A stretch of DNA of 34,010 nucleotides from positions 1-34,010 of the forward strand of contig CAMAVD010000024.1 in assembly GCA_945861575.1 (NCBI GenBank), given 5' to 3'. The notes under the pieces were generated by a model that was not told the DNA's origin, searched no databases, and was given only the letters and a program-made list of their open reading frames with translations. Made by a program: the position numbers and the translations under genes. Shown piece after piece: positions 27,112-34,010 of the stretch (the first letter of the stretch is position 1; each line of letters opens with the position of its first letter). This DNA comes from Akkermansia muciniphila. Lineage in GTDB: Bacteria > Verrucomicrobiota > Verrucomicrobiia > Limisphaerales > UBA11320.

Positions 27112-27523
27112 GAACACTCGGCCACCCCTCCCTCCATTCACTGAAGAAACCGCCCGTCAGAAAATTCAACTCGCTGAGGACGGGTGGAACAGTCGAGATC
27201 CGCAGCGCGTCGCCCTTGCCTACACTGAGGATTCGGAATGGCGCAATCGCTCGGAGTTTATCACCGGCCGTGCGGCCATCGTTGAGTTCCTCCGCGCTAA
27301 GTGGGCTCGCGAGCTCGATTACCGCCTCCGTAAGGAACTGTGGGCCTTCACCGACAACCGGATCGCTGTGCGTTTCGAATATGAATTCCACAATGTCGAC
27401 GGCCAATGGTTTCGCGCTTATGGCAACGAAAACTGGGAATTCGCCGCCAACGGTCTCATGCAACGCCGCTTTGCCAGCATCAACGATCTCTCTATCACCG
27501 AAGCTGAGCGGAAGTTCCGCTGA
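27110..27523 (+). CDS. DUF1348 (NTF2/SnoaL-like fold) protein, probably C-terminally truncated
   Basis: This 137-residue reading lies inside the longer ORF-track entry 26555-27523, whose upstream part is a shadow of the sigma-54 gene. It begins at ATG 27110, '[20 protein letters not shown]', the standard opening of DUF1348 proteins. It continues with '[22 protein letters not shown]', '[19 protein letters not shown]' and '[12 protein letters not shown]', all hallmarks of this small NTF2-like family. Members usually continue for about 15-20 residues beyond the point where this one stops ('EAERKFR'). The stop coincides with the beginning of a thioredoxin remnant, so the tail was probably lost in a deletion. 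The start codon overlaps that of the divergent sigma-54 activator. Function of the family is not established. Confidence 0.8.
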   Translation: MNTRPPLPPFTEETARQKIQLAEDGWNSRDPQRVALAYTEDSEWRNRSEFITGRAAIVEFLRAKWARELDYRLRKELWAFTDNRIAVRFEYEFHNVDGQWFRAYGNENWEFAANGLMQRRFASINDLSITEAERKFR

Positions 27524-27668
27524 AATACGCTCGATACCTACACTGATTGTGTTTAAGGACGGTAAGCCAGTGAGGACCCTCAATGGAATCCAATCGCGTA
27601 CGGATCTGCAGACGATCATGGACTATCTCGACGCGGATGACCATGTCAGCTTCGGTGGTCAAGCGTGA
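27519..27668 (+). pseudogene. 3' remnant of a thioredoxin gene
   Basis: In the frame offset from DUF1348, 27519-27668 reads '[20 protein letters not shown]' and then a helix-forming 'SRTDLQTIMDYL' before a TGA. This is the C-terminal third of thioredoxin: the cis-proline 'SIPTL' strand, the 'VFKDG' hairpin and the last helix. The active-site CGPC half is absent. Upstream, the same frame is only a shadow of DUF1348. There is no start codon of its own. It abuts the truncated DUF1348 end, indicating a deletion that removed the 3' end of one gene and the 5' two thirds of the next. Confidence 0.7.
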
Positions 27669-27698
27669 CCTAGATCTCAAACTCTACACCCCCACATC

Positions 27699-28298
27699 AT
27701 GGCTCTCAACTATCTCGCCACCGCCATCACGCCGGCTGTGCGCGCTGCCCAGGTCCACTATTATGGAAGCGCTCGCCAGCTGCCCGCTGCGTCCGGCAAG
27801 GATCTTCTCACTGCCGAGGAGATCGATTTTATCAAGGAGCGCGATAGTTTCTACATGGCCACCGTCACGGAAGACGCCTGGCCCTATGTCCAGCATCGTG
27901 GCGGGCCCCCGGGCTTCATCAAAGTGCTTGGGCCAAACCAGCTGGGCTTCGCCGATTTCGGAGGGAATCGTCAGATGATTTCGACCGGCAATCTTGCCGT
28001 CAGCGACCGGGTCTCACTCTTCTTTATGGACTACCCGCGCAGGGAGCGGTTGAAACTTCTGGGTCATGTCCGTGTGCTCGATGCTCGTGAGCATCCCCAA
28101 TTGTCCGATCAACTCTCGCCCACGTCATCGCTCCGCGGCAACGTCGAGCGCCTGTTCTTCATCGATGTGATCGCTTTCGATTGGAACTGCCCGAAGTACA
28201 TCACTCCGCGCTTCACCGAAGCAGAAGTGGAGGCCGCGGTCGCTCCACTGAAACAGCGCATCGCCGAACTCGAAGCTCAAACGAAGCGAATGGGATGA
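27699..28298 (+). CDS. Pyridoxamine 5'-phosphate oxidase family (FMN-binding split barrel) protein
   Basis: The 199-residue product has the split-barrel pattern 'EEIDFIKERDSFYMATVTED' and 'YVQHRGGPPGFIKVLG', then 'LGFADFGGNRQMISTGNL' and 'VSLFFMDYPRRERLKLLGHV'. These match the PNPOx-like flavin-binding family rather than true PdxH. The C-terminus 'NCPKYITPRFTEAEVEAAV' plus a short coiled helix is typical of a subfamily often annotated as general stress or flavin-dependent reductase-like proteins. FMN or F420 binding is inferred. It lies 30 bases after the thioredoxin remnant, so the ancestral order was probably DUF1348, thioredoxin, PNPOx-like on one transcript. No Shine-Dalgarno is visible. 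Confidence 0.85.
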   Translation: MALNYLATAITPAVRAAQVHYYGSARQLPAASGKDLLTAEEIDFIKERDSFYMATVTEDAWPYVQHRGGPPGFIKVLGPNQLGFADFGGNRQMISTGNLAVSDRVSLFFMDYPRRERLKLLGHVRVLDAREHPQLSDQLSPTSSLRGNVERLFFIDVIAFDWNCPKYITPRFTEAEVEAAVAPLKQRIAELEAQTKRMG

Positions 28299-28334
28299 GC
28301 ACCGTTCGCCGAGCGACCTCCTCGAGGTGGCCGG

Positions 28335-28382
28335 TTACTCGATCAAGATGACCCGATAGAAGCGTGGTTGATTGGCGAGTGG
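28335..28382 (-). pseudogene. Short in-frame fossil of an 'FYRV' C-terminal tail
   Basis: Directly after the stop of the PH-like gene and in its frame, the minus strand reads 'PLANQPRFYRVILIE' followed by TAA. This resembles the final residues of exported verrucomicrobial proteins whose tails end in 'RFYRV' or 'FYRLR', two of which occur elsewhere in this window. It is only 15 codons, so chance is possible. Confidence 0.3.
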
Positions 28383-28778
28383 TTAGACTTCCACCGTGTG
28401 CTTCTCTGAGGCCTTGAGCTTGTCTTTGGCCGCTTGGATGTCGTGCATCAAGCCGAAGGGGTTGACGGGGGTGATGATCAGGGTGCGGCTGAGCAAGCCG
28501 TGTTTGCGGCGGATCACCAATCTGCGGCCGACGGGAGAGAGCGTGTTGTAATAGCGCTCTGCCCAGCCCCGGGTTTCGGTGCCCATATGGCGGATGTCCC
28601 GGATCCGGATTCTTCGGACTGGGATTCGTAGCACGGTGATGACCAGATGCGTGGGCGTGAGACGGTAGCCCGTGGAATAGAACATGACCAAGGCCAAGAC
28701 CACTAGCCCCAGCCAAGCACCTAACACTGTTCCCAACTTAATGAGGGTGCCATCGATCATCGCTTTGCTCCAATCCAT
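28383..28778 (-). CDS. Small membrane protein with PH-like (DUF304-type) domain
   Basis: From the ATG at 28778 the product is 131 residues: 'MDWSKAMIDGTLIKLG', a hydrophobic segment ('VLGAWLGLVVLALVMFY'), then a basic 'TGYRLTPTHLVITVLRIPVRRIRIRDI' region. That region resembles the beginning of bacterial PH (bPH2/DUF304) domains, where a protein is re-read as 'Y.LT..RL.I..G...R....I'. The ORF-track start at 28829 would add 17 residues within the upstream gene; the 28778 ATG, overlapping that gene by 22 bases, is more natural. One membrane anchor with a cytoplasmic domain is expected. Function is unknown. Confidence 0.6.
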   Translation of the reverse strand: MDWSKAMIDGTLIKLGTVLGAWLGLVVLALVMFYSTGYRLTPTHLVITVLRIPVRRIRIRDIRHMGTETRGWAERYYNTLSPVGRRLVIRRKHGLLSRTLIITPVNPFGLMHDIQAAKDKLKASEKHTVEV

Positions 28779-29131
28779 AATATTATAGCAGGGAACACTA
28801 CACCAAGAAGGAGTGAAAGCCAAACCCAAACACGCTGTCGGACGACTCTAAATGCGAGGTAAACACCCAGAAGAACACTGAGCAGCAAGCCGATTGACAT
28901 CACCACCACGAGTACTTTGAAAAGGGCTGGGGACCAAGAGTTGGCGAAAGCAGCCGGGTAGATCTGGTCGGTGTGCACGGCGACCAGCTTGCTTGCCAGC
29001 GTTTCCGCTTCAGCCGGGTTCTTGCGGCGGTCAATTTGCAGGGTTTGGTACCATCCTGTGGCCGTGTAAAACACCAGCAGGGGTGCAAAAAAGCATCCCA
29101 GATACAAATGGAGCTGGCGCACCCACCTCAT
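28757..29131 (-). CDS. PepSY-TM-like small membrane protein
   Basis: The 124-residue product starts 'MRWVRQLHLYLGCFFAPLLVFYTATG', the first transmembrane helix of PepSY-associated TM proteins (a conserved 'LH..LG.F..P.L.F...TG' pattern). A soluble loop of about 45 residues follows, then two more hydrophobic helices ('VLVVVMSIGLLLSVLLGVYLAF' and 'VWLSLLLGVVFPAIILWIG'). Three membrane segments are therefore expected. It starts 6 bases after the LysM gene stop and overlaps the PH-like gene by 22 bases, so all three are probably one operon. The substrate or partner is unknown. Confidence 0.7.
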   Translation of the reverse strand: MRWVRQLHLYLGCFFAPLLVFYTATGWYQTLQIDRRKNPAEAETLASKLVAVHTDQIYPAAFANSWSPALFKVLVVVMSIGLLLSVLLGVYLAFRVVRQRVWVWLSLLLGVVFPAIILWIGAKR

Positions 29132-29137
29132 GATTCT

Positions 29138-29785
29138 CTAGGAGTTCGGGATAGGGATGAAGATCTTCTGCCCAATCCTCAATCGGTCCCAGTTGATGTC
29201 GGGGTTCGCTTCCTTCATGATCTTTTGGGTCATTTTAAGACCCTTCTGCCGGCAGGATTCAACCACTCCGGAGAGCGTGTCTCCAGACTTGATCACATAT
29301 TCGATTCCCTTTTGAGGAATGCTCGGTGTCGTCGGCTTTGAATCGTTGTCCGGTGCAGGGGTTGCGCTGTGTGTGGGTGGCGCATGCGTCCTCACTTGCG
29401 GGGGCGGAGCTACGGGCGTGTCGGCAATCTGCTTGGCCAACTTGGCCAGCTCGCCAAGCACTTTGTCGTTGTCAGAGCGGCGCTTGCTGTCGACTTCCTT
29501 CACGCTGTCTGCCAGGCGGCGCATCTGTTCTTGGACGGCTGAGTGATCTCCTAGGCGGCGGGCCTCTTCGCGCAGTTGTTGGATTTCCCGCTTGAGATCA
29601 TCGACCTTGGCACGGAGGGAGACGTTGGACGCCTCCAGGTCTTCGACCCTCGCGTTGAGAGCACTCATGTTCTGCTGCAAGGCCTGTCGCACCGCAACCG
29701 CCTCGCTGGTTTCCTGGGCGGGCAGCGTCATGGGGGAAAGGGAGAGCACCGCAACCAGGCAAAGGGAGCTAAAGCGCATTCGCAT
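29138..29785 (-). CDS. Exported coiled-coil LysM protein
   Basis: The 215-residue product begins with a signal peptide ('SLCLVAVLSLSPMTLPAQ'). Residues 30-125 form a long charged coiled coil ('ALNARVEDLEASNVSLRAKV'), residues 125-160 a proline/threonine-rich linker, and the C-terminus one LysM domain ('YVIKSGDTLSGVV', 'NPDINWDRLRIGQKIFIP'). LysM binds peptidoglycan N-acetylglucosamine strands, so this is a periplasmic wall-binding protein. The coiled coil suggests oligomerisation or a partner-docking role. It is the first gene of the minus-strand run with the PepSY-TM-like and PH-like genes and divergent from prmC across 101 bases. Confidence 0.88.
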   Translation of the reverse strand: MRMRFSSLCLVAVLSLSPMTLPAQETSEAVAVRQALQQNMSALNARVEDLEASNVSLRAKVDDLKREIQQLREEARRLGDHSAVQEQMRRLADSVKEVDSKRRSDNDKVLGELAKLAKQIADTPVAPPPQVRTHAPPTHSATPAPDNDSKPTTPSIPQKGIEYVIKSGDTLSGVVESCRQKGLKMTQKIMKEANPDINWDRLRIGQKIFIPIPNS

Positions 29786-29886
29786 TCCTTGAACTTAGGA
29801 AAGGTGGGGCAGAGATCAATGCGGAAAATGGATCCGAAGGAAAATGCCTCGATCCCGCGAGGGTTTCCGCCTATTGGTTTGGCCGC

Positions 29887-30750
29887 TTGACGGTCTTGGA
29901 TGTCATTCAACGGAGTACCGACTATCTCTCGAAAAAGGGAGTGGACTCGCCACGCCTTCAGATCGAACTCCTGCTTGCCCATCAGCTCAAACTCCGTCGG
30001 CTCCAGCTCTACTTGAACTTTGATCGTGTTTTGACCGCCGGTGATTTGGAGGCCTTGCGTGCGTTCGTCACCCGCCGTGGCGAGCGCGTGCCCTTGCAGC
30101 ATCTGGTCGGTTCGGTCAGTTTCTGCGGTATGGAGCTTGGCGTGGGGCCTGAGGTGCTGATCCCTCGACCCGAGACCGAGATGCTGGCCGAGCGGGCTGT
30201 GAAGTGGCTCGGGGAGCGCAAGGATGCAGGAGCCACAGGCTTGCGCGCACTGGACTATGGGACCGGCAGCGGCTGCCTGGCTCTCTGGATCGCTTCGAAG
30301 TGTGACTCGGTCGAGGTTCATGCCTTAGATATTTCTGCGGCTGCCTTGGAGAGGGCCAAGGACAACGCCCGACGAAATTCTTTGGATTCGCGGGTAACTT
30401 TTCACGAAGGAGATGGGTTGTCATCCTGGGATCCAGGGCTGACTTTGGATCTGTTGATATCGAATCCTCCCTACATTCCGACTGAGGAGATTTCCTCCTT
30501 GGAGCCGGAGGTTCGCGATTTCGATCCTCGGCAGGCTTTGGATGGTGGCCCGGATGGGCTAACCTTTTATCGTCGGTTGGCGTCTGAGGCCAGCGAGTTC
30601 GTTCGACCGGGCGGACTTTTGCTGCTCGAGTTGGGGGATGGACAGGGCGATTCTGTACGCGCATTGCTCTCGACCGAAAAGTGGGTTGTCGAGGCGATCC
30701 TCCCCGATTACAGTGCGCGCCCAAGGGTGCTGGTGGCCCACCGACATTGA
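29887..30750 (+). CDS. prmC: Peptide chain release factor N5-glutamine methyltransferase
   Basis: PrmC methylates the GGQ glutamine of release factors RF1 and RF2. The N-terminal helical domain 'TVLDVIQRSTDYLSKKGVDS' with 'QIELLLAHQL' is typical. The SAM-binding motif 'LDYGTGSGCLALW' and the catalytic 'NPPY' at 193-196 are intact, followed by 'EPEVRDFDPRQALDGGPDG', a strong PrmC/HemK signature. At 287 residues the length is normal. No ATG or GTG is in frame near the beginning; the TTG at 29887 is the best start. It is 21 bases upstream of murA and likely co-transcribed. prfA, its usual partner gene, is not adjacent. Confidence 0.93.
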   Translation: MTVLDVIQRSTDYLSKKGVDSPRLQIELLLAHQLKLRRLQLYLNFDRVLTAGDLEALRAFVTRRGERVPLQHLVGSVSFCGMELGVGPEVLIPRPETEMLAERAVKWLGERKDAGATGLRALDYGTGSGCLALWIASKCDSVEVHALDISAAALERAKDNARRNSLDSRVTFHEGDGLSSWDPGLTLDLLISNPPYIPTEEISSLEPEVRDFDPRQALDGGPDGLTFYRRLASEASEFVRPGGLLLLELGDGQGDSVRALLSTEKWVVEAILPDYSARPRVLVAHRH

Positions 30751-30771
30751 CAGCCGCGGTTTTCTTTCAAC

Positions 30772-32034
30772 ATGGACAGCTTATTGATCAAGGGCGGTGT
30801 GCCGCTCGAAGGGGAGGTTCATATCTCCGGTGCAAAAAACGCGGTGCTGCCTCTCATGGCGGCCACGCTGCTCACGGAGGAGCCGTGCATTATCCATCAC
30901 GTTCCTGACCTGAGTGACGTGCGTTTCATGGGGCAGATCCTGACTTCCTTAGGGGCGGATGTGCGCTTTGACGGTGGCACGGTTTACATCCAGGCAGCCA
31001 AATTGAAGGGGATGGCCGACTATGACCTGATTCGCAAAATGCGAGCCTCCATCTGTATCCTCGGCCCGCTGCTGGCCCGCTTGCACCAAGCCAAGGTCTC
31101 CTTGCCGGGTGGATGTATCATTGGGTCCCGCCCGGTCGATCTCCACCTGAAGGGTTTAGCCGCCCTAGGTGCCAAGATCACGGTCAAGGCAGGCTATGTG
31201 CACGCCAAGGCTCCTCGTTTGTCTGGCGGAGAGGTTTTCCTCGGAGGGCGAGTTGGACCCACAGTGCTTGGCACTGCCAACGTCATGATGGCAGCAACGC
31301 TAGCCGACGGCGTTACTGTTATAGAAAGTGCTGCCTGCGAACCTGAAGTCGTGGATCTTGCGAATTTCCTCAACGCAATGGGAGCACGAATCACTGGAGC
31401 AGGCAGTCCGACTGTTCAGATCGCGGGCGTGAAGGCCCTTCATGGAGCCGAGCACGAGGTCATTCCTGATCGCATCGAGGCGGCCACGTTTGCGATCGCC
31501 GCTGCTGCCACCGATGGTGAAATCACACTCGTGGGAGCTCGCCCTGATCATTTGTCTGCTGTGCTAGATAAACTCAGAGATGCTAACGTTAAAGTTCAGC
31601 GCAACGGTCGAAATCTGACGGTTAAACGTGGTGGAGAACTTCGCCCCGTTGATATTACGACCCTCCCATACTCGGGCTTTCCGACGGATGTCCAGGCGCA
31701 AGCCATGGTTTTGATGACGTTGACTCCTGGCTTGAGCATTATTACCGAGCGTGTGTTCGAGAGTCGCTTCATGCACGTCAGCGAATTGGCACGTTTGGGA
31801 GCTGAAATCAGCATTGAAGGACCAAGTGCTATCGTTAAAGGTGGTCGCCCCCTAAGTGGGGCACCGATCATGGCGAGTGATCTGCGCGCTTCGGCGGCGT
31901 TGGTCATTGCTGGATTGGCAGCCTCGGGAACCACGGTAGTCAACCGGGTCTACCATATCGATCGGGGCTACGAGAAGATTGATGCAAAGCTTAAGAAGTT
32001 GGGGGCACGGATCGAGCGAATCAAGGAGACATGA
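30772..32034 (+). CDS. murA: UDP-N-acetylglucosamine 1-carboxyvinyltransferase
   Basis: MurA transfers enolpyruvate from phosphoenolpyruvate to UDP-GlcNAc, the first committed step of peptidoglycan synthesis, in the cytoplasm. The 420-residue product begins 'MDSLLIKGGVPLEGEVHISG' with 'AKNAVLPLMAATLL'. It contains the active-site loop 'LPGGCIIGSRPVDLHLKGL', whose cysteine is residue 115, the same number as in E. coli, implying fosfomycin sensitivity in principle. 'YSGFPTDVQAQ' and 'ITERVFESRFMHVSEL' follow as usual. Length and motifs are complete. It lies between prmC and a small membrane protein gene that starts within its stop codon (ATGA overlap). Confidence 0.97.
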   Translation: MDSLLIKGGVPLEGEVHISGAKNAVLPLMAATLLTEEPCIIHHVPDLSDVRFMGQILTSLGADVRFDGGTVYIQAAKLKGMADYDLIRKMRASICILGPLLARLHQAKVSLPGGCIIGSRPVDLHLKGLAALGAKITVKAGYVHAKAPRLSGGEVFLGGRVGPTVLGTANVMMAATLADGVTVIESAACEPEVVDLANFLNAMGARITGAGSPTVQIAGVKALHGAEHEVIPDRIEAATFAIAAAATDGEITLVGARPDHLSAVLDKLRDANVKVQRNGRNLTVKRGGELRPVDITTLPYSGFPTDVQAQAMVLMTLTPGLSIITERVFESRFMHVSELARLGAEISIEGPSAIVKGGRPLSGAPIMASDLRASAALVIAGLAASGTTVVNRVYHIDRGYEKIDAKLKKLGARIERIKET

Positions 32035-32453
32035 AAAACCTGATTGGTTTAGCAATGATTGCTGCTGTGCTGTTTGGGGCCTACAAGCTGTGGGAGGTCT
32101 ACGATCAGTCGAACACGACCAAGAAGTTGGAGGGGCGTGTGGATCAGAGGCAGGAGTTCGGAGCGCATTTGCAGGGCATGGACTTGCGTCTGGAGCAGCG
32201 CTTGCGTGAGGCTTACGGCAAAGGGGCCTTAGGGTTGGCAGCCTTCCTTAAAGACTATGGCAACACCGTCCATCTCCAGGACCCGCGGCTCGCATGGGTG
32301 GAGTTGGACTACGCCAAGCTTCTTATCAATAAGGATCCGGGGCAGGGAAAGAAGGTGTTCCAGCAGGTGCAAGCCCGGGTGCCGAACGGCTCTCCTCTCG
32401 CAGCCAAGGTGAAGGATGACGCTGAAATCTGGCAGAAAGTGGATGTCCGATAG
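32031..32453 (+). CDS. Small membrane-anchored protein of unknown function
   Basis: The 140-residue product has an N-terminal hydrophobic helix ('LIGLAMIAAVLFGAYKLW') without a clear cleavage site, then an all-alpha soluble part. The second half ('DPRLAWVELDYAKLLINKDPGQGKKVFQQV') resembles a tetratricopeptide-like helical hairpin. Its ATG overlaps the murA stop as ATGA and it is preceded by 'AAGGAGA' five bases upstream, the only good Shine-Dalgarno I saw in the window, so translation is coupled to murA. I do not recognise the family. Confidence 0.7.
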   Translation: MKNLIGLAMIAAVLFGAYKLWEVYDQSNTTKKLEGRVDQRQEFGAHLQGMDLRLEQRLREAYGKGALGLAAFLKDYGNTVHLQDPRLAWVELDYAKLLINKDPGQGKKVFQQVQARVPNGSPLAAKVKDDAEIWQKVDVR

Positions 32454-32551
32454 TTCCCGTAGATCTTGGTTACGGTTACGGAGCGTAAGCTAGCTGGAGG
32501 CAACACCAAAGTCAGGCAACCCTTGAGGGGCATCTCGATAGTTTGATAGCC

Positions 32552-32569
32552 TTGTGAAAAAAATCACAA
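32552..32569. promoter_or_regulatory. CRP/FNR-type palindrome upstream of nuoB
   Basis: TTGTGA-AAAAAA-TCACAA is a perfect palindrome with the exact CRP consensus core TGTGA-N6-TCACA. Its centre is about 76 bases before the nuoB ATG. A weak TTGCCT-17-TAGGTT promoter-like pair lies downstream (32578-32606), placing the site near -52 to its expected start, which is not a classical CRP position. Regulation of the nuo genes is inferred. Confidence 0.5.
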
Positions 32570-32636
32570 ATTCATTCTTGCCTGCCGAATTGAGGCTAAC
32601 TAGGTTCGGAAAGGCGAACTTCGCCATGCGTCTGCT

Positions 32637-33137
32637 ATGACTACAAGCGCTGAGTTTGGCTACAATTCGAAGGTGGAAGGCGAGGTTATCGTGACCCGCG
32701 TTGACGCTGCGATCAACTGGTTCCGGAAGCACTCCCTCTGGCCGATGCCGATGGGCCTTGCCTGCTGTGCTATCGAGTTGATGGCGGCGGGTGCTAGCCG
32801 TTTCGATATTTCGCGATTTGGTGCGGAGGTAATGCGTTTTTCCCCTCGCCAGTCAGATGTCATGATCGTTGCTGGAACGGTGACCTACAAAATGGCCATG
32901 GCCGTGCGGCGTATTTACGATCAGATGCCTGAACCTAAGTGGGTGATTGCCATGGGTGCATGCGCTTCCACGGGTGGGATGTATCGCAGTTACGCGGTGC
33001 TTCAAGGGGTGGACAATATTCTTCCGGTAGACGTGTATGTGGCCGGCTGTCCGCCACGGCCTGAGGCACTTTTGGACGGTCTGCTTAAACTGCAGGCCAA
33101 AGTGGCTGTCGAGCCAGTCCGGGCTCAGCGGTCTTGA
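32637..33137 (+). CDS. nuoB: NADH-quinone oxidoreductase subunit B
   Basis: NuoB (PSST) carries the terminal N2 4Fe-4S cluster of complex I next to the quinone site. The ligands are present: adjacent Cys43 and Cys44 in '[10 protein letters not shown]', Cys109 in '[10 protein letters not shown]', and Cys138 in 'VAGCPPRPE'. The 166-residue length is normal. There is no nuoA immediately upstream, which is usual in other orders; nuoB appears to open the operon here. No good Shine-Dalgarno precedes the ATG, and a small hairpin (GGCGA-ACT-TCGCC) ends 11 bases before it. It is followed by nuoC after 60 bases. Confidence 0.96.
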   Translation: MTTSAEFGYNSKVEGEVIVTRVDAAINWFRKHSLWPMPMGLACCAIELMAAGASRFDISRFGAEVMRFSPRQSDVMIVAGTVTYKMAMAVRRIYDQMPEPKWVIAMGACASTGGMYRSYAVLQGVDNILPVDVYVAGCPPRPEALLDGLLKLQAKVAVEPVRAQRS

Positions 33138-33197
33138 ACCATCTCGGCGGCCCGTTGTAGCCGTTGAGACTCTCTCGACGACGTATCCCGTTTTCAA

Positions 33198-33773
33198 ATG
33201 TCAGCTATTGAACACGCTCAACGACTTGCGGCCCGATTCGGTGCCGCCCTCTCGACACCTGCCGAGTTCCGCGGTGAGCTGTCGATCTGCGTCGCGAACC
33301 CAAGTCAGATCACGGAGGTGTGTGCCTATGCCAAGTCCGATCTTGGCTACAACATGCTCTTGGACATCTGCAGCGTAGATAATTACGGGGAGGCCGTGCG
33401 TTGGACCGTAGTCTATGAGCTCTTCAACCTTACGGATAAAACCCACCTGCGTCTTAAGGTGAATGTTTCTGAGGAGAGCTCAGAATTGCCTACAGTGAGC
33501 AGTGTCTGGAGGACGGCGGACTGGCATGAGCGAGAGATCTTCGATATGATGGGGATTCGCTTCCAAGGCCATCCTGATCTGAGGCGAATTCTGATGTGGG
33601 ATGGGTATCCCTATCATCCCTTGCGGAAGGACTTTCCTCTGGCAGGGAAGCCGACGGAGTTGCCGGAGGTCGCCTTCTCAAAAGCGGCTCCCCTGGAGGG
33701 CGGCCCCTTTGTCACCTCGGCGGGTGCCAGAGACACCATAGCACGTGAGCCGCGCGCGCGCTCCCAGGAATAA
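33198..33773 (+). CDS. nuoC: NADH-quinone oxidoreductase subunit C (30 kDa)
   Basis: The 191-residue product shows the complex I 30-kDa subunit pattern: '[14 protein letters not shown]', '[20 protein letters not shown]', '[20 protein letters not shown]', '[24 protein letters not shown]', the last being the family signature. It is a peripheral-arm structural subunit without a cofactor. It is not fused to NuoD, which begins 14 bases later as a separate gene. Length and start are normal. Confidence 0.95.
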   Translation: MSAIEHAQRLAARFGAALSTPAEFRGELSICVANPSQITEVCAYAKSDLGYNMLLDICSVDNYGEAVRWTVVYELFNLTDKTHLRLKVNVSEESSELPTVSSVWRTADWHEREIFDMMGIRFQGHPDLRRILMWDGYPYHPLRKDFPLAGKPTELPEVAFSKAAPLEGGPFVTSAGARDTIAREPRARSQE

Positions 33774-33787
33774 TCATTTCAAAGCAC

Positions 33788-34010
33788 ATGGCCACCGTTC
33801 AACAGATCGAAGTGCGGGATACGCTAGCCAGGGCAGCCGCCTCAAATGCCCTGACCTCTGGCACTCGTGAAAGTGATGAAGTCCAGGATCTGACAGGTGA
33901 GAAGATGGTTCTCAACATGGGGCCGTCCCATCCCTCCACTCACGGGGTGCTGCGCATCATTCTGGAGATGGATGGGGGATTTTAGATTGATCTCATTCAA
34001 CGTCTTCACG
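33788..34010 (+). CDS. nuoD: NADH-quinone oxidoreductase subunit D (N-terminus, interrupted near the window end)
   Basis: After a 40-residue N-terminal extension the reading has '[20 protein letters not shown]', the unmistakable beginning of the 49-kDa subunit that forms the quinone pocket with NuoB. At 'EMDGGF' it meets TAG at 33983-33985. The last 25 bases do not encode a NuoD-like continuation in any forward frame. Family members continue for about 330 residues. Either the gene is truly broken or the sequence end is unreliable. Confidence 0.8.

Noticed and set aside
26555-27523. 322-aa ORF of the track covering the DUF1348 gene
   Set aside because: Residues before the 27110 ATG are a serine/arginine-rich antisense shadow of the sigma-54 activator gene. 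Only the last 137 residues look real.
32626-32640. Four-codon ORF ATGCGTCTGCTATGA overlapping the nuoB start
   Set aside because: A leader peptide or coupling device is possible, but so short an ORF is expected by chance and has no ribosome-binding site.

Overview
The window looks like a chromosomal segment of a member of the Verrucomicrobiota, probably in or near the Pedosphaera/Limisphaerales group. This is inferred from protein families, not from a database search. The indicators are a giant secreted Calx-beta protein, PQQ-type beta-propeller proteins, a DUF1549/DUF1553 + DUF1501 gene pair, a DUF1573-cytochrome c fusion, a pseudopilin of the type expanded in this phylum, and secreted proteins ending in an 'FYRLR'-like tail. 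The DNA is moderately GC-rich. Almost no gene has a clear Shine-Dalgarno sequence. I found no rRNA, tRNA, CRISPR array, insertion sequence or phage gene, and no gene-free gap longer than 300 bases.

Layout. (1) 1-8114: the 3' part of a giant adhesin-like gene, open at the left edge. It begins inside an M6/M11-like metalloprotease domain whose zinc motif is degenerate, and continues with PKD, a CarboxypepD-like domain, about 11 Calx-beta domains, a seven-repeat delta-60 propeller, a P-domain and a DUF11-like domain. A terminator follows at 8141-8176. (2) 8396-13517, minus strand: a compact run of two secreted beta-propeller proteins and an ANL-type (PaaK-like) ligase, divergent from a MarR regulator. 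(3) 14369-18999: a DUF1573-diheme cytochrome gene, a beta-helix gene broken by one in-frame TAG, a pseudopilin, and a start-less 3' fragment of a secreted-protein gene. (4) 19014-24449: an aldo/keto-reductase-like gene lacking two catalytic residues, then the overlapping DUF1549/LamG/DUF1553 and DUF1501 genes. (5) 24573-29785: a receiver-adenylate cyclase fusion, a sigma-54 activator whose start overlaps that of a divergent DUF1348 gene, a thioredoxin 3' remnant, an FMN-binding (PNPOx-like) protein, and a minus-strand run of LysM, PepSY-TM-like and PH-like membrane genes. (6) 29887-34010: prmC, murA, a small membrane protein, then nuoB, nuoC and the start of nuoD.

How parts may connect. The cyclase retains every residue expected for making cAMP, and a perfect TGTGA-N6-TCACA palindrome, the CRP consensus, lies 68 bases upstream of nuoB. 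That suggests, without proving, cAMP control of respiratory complex I. A second theme is gene decay. The window holds a nonsense-broken gene, a start-less 3' fragment, a DUF1348/thioredoxin deletion scar, a short in-frame 'FYRV' tail fossil, a metalloprotease domain without its zinc ligands, and an aldo/keto reductase without its catalytic Asp and Lys. I did not find a clear new multi-gene defence or biosynthetic system. The strongest leads are the pseudo-enzymes, the remnants and the CRP-like site.
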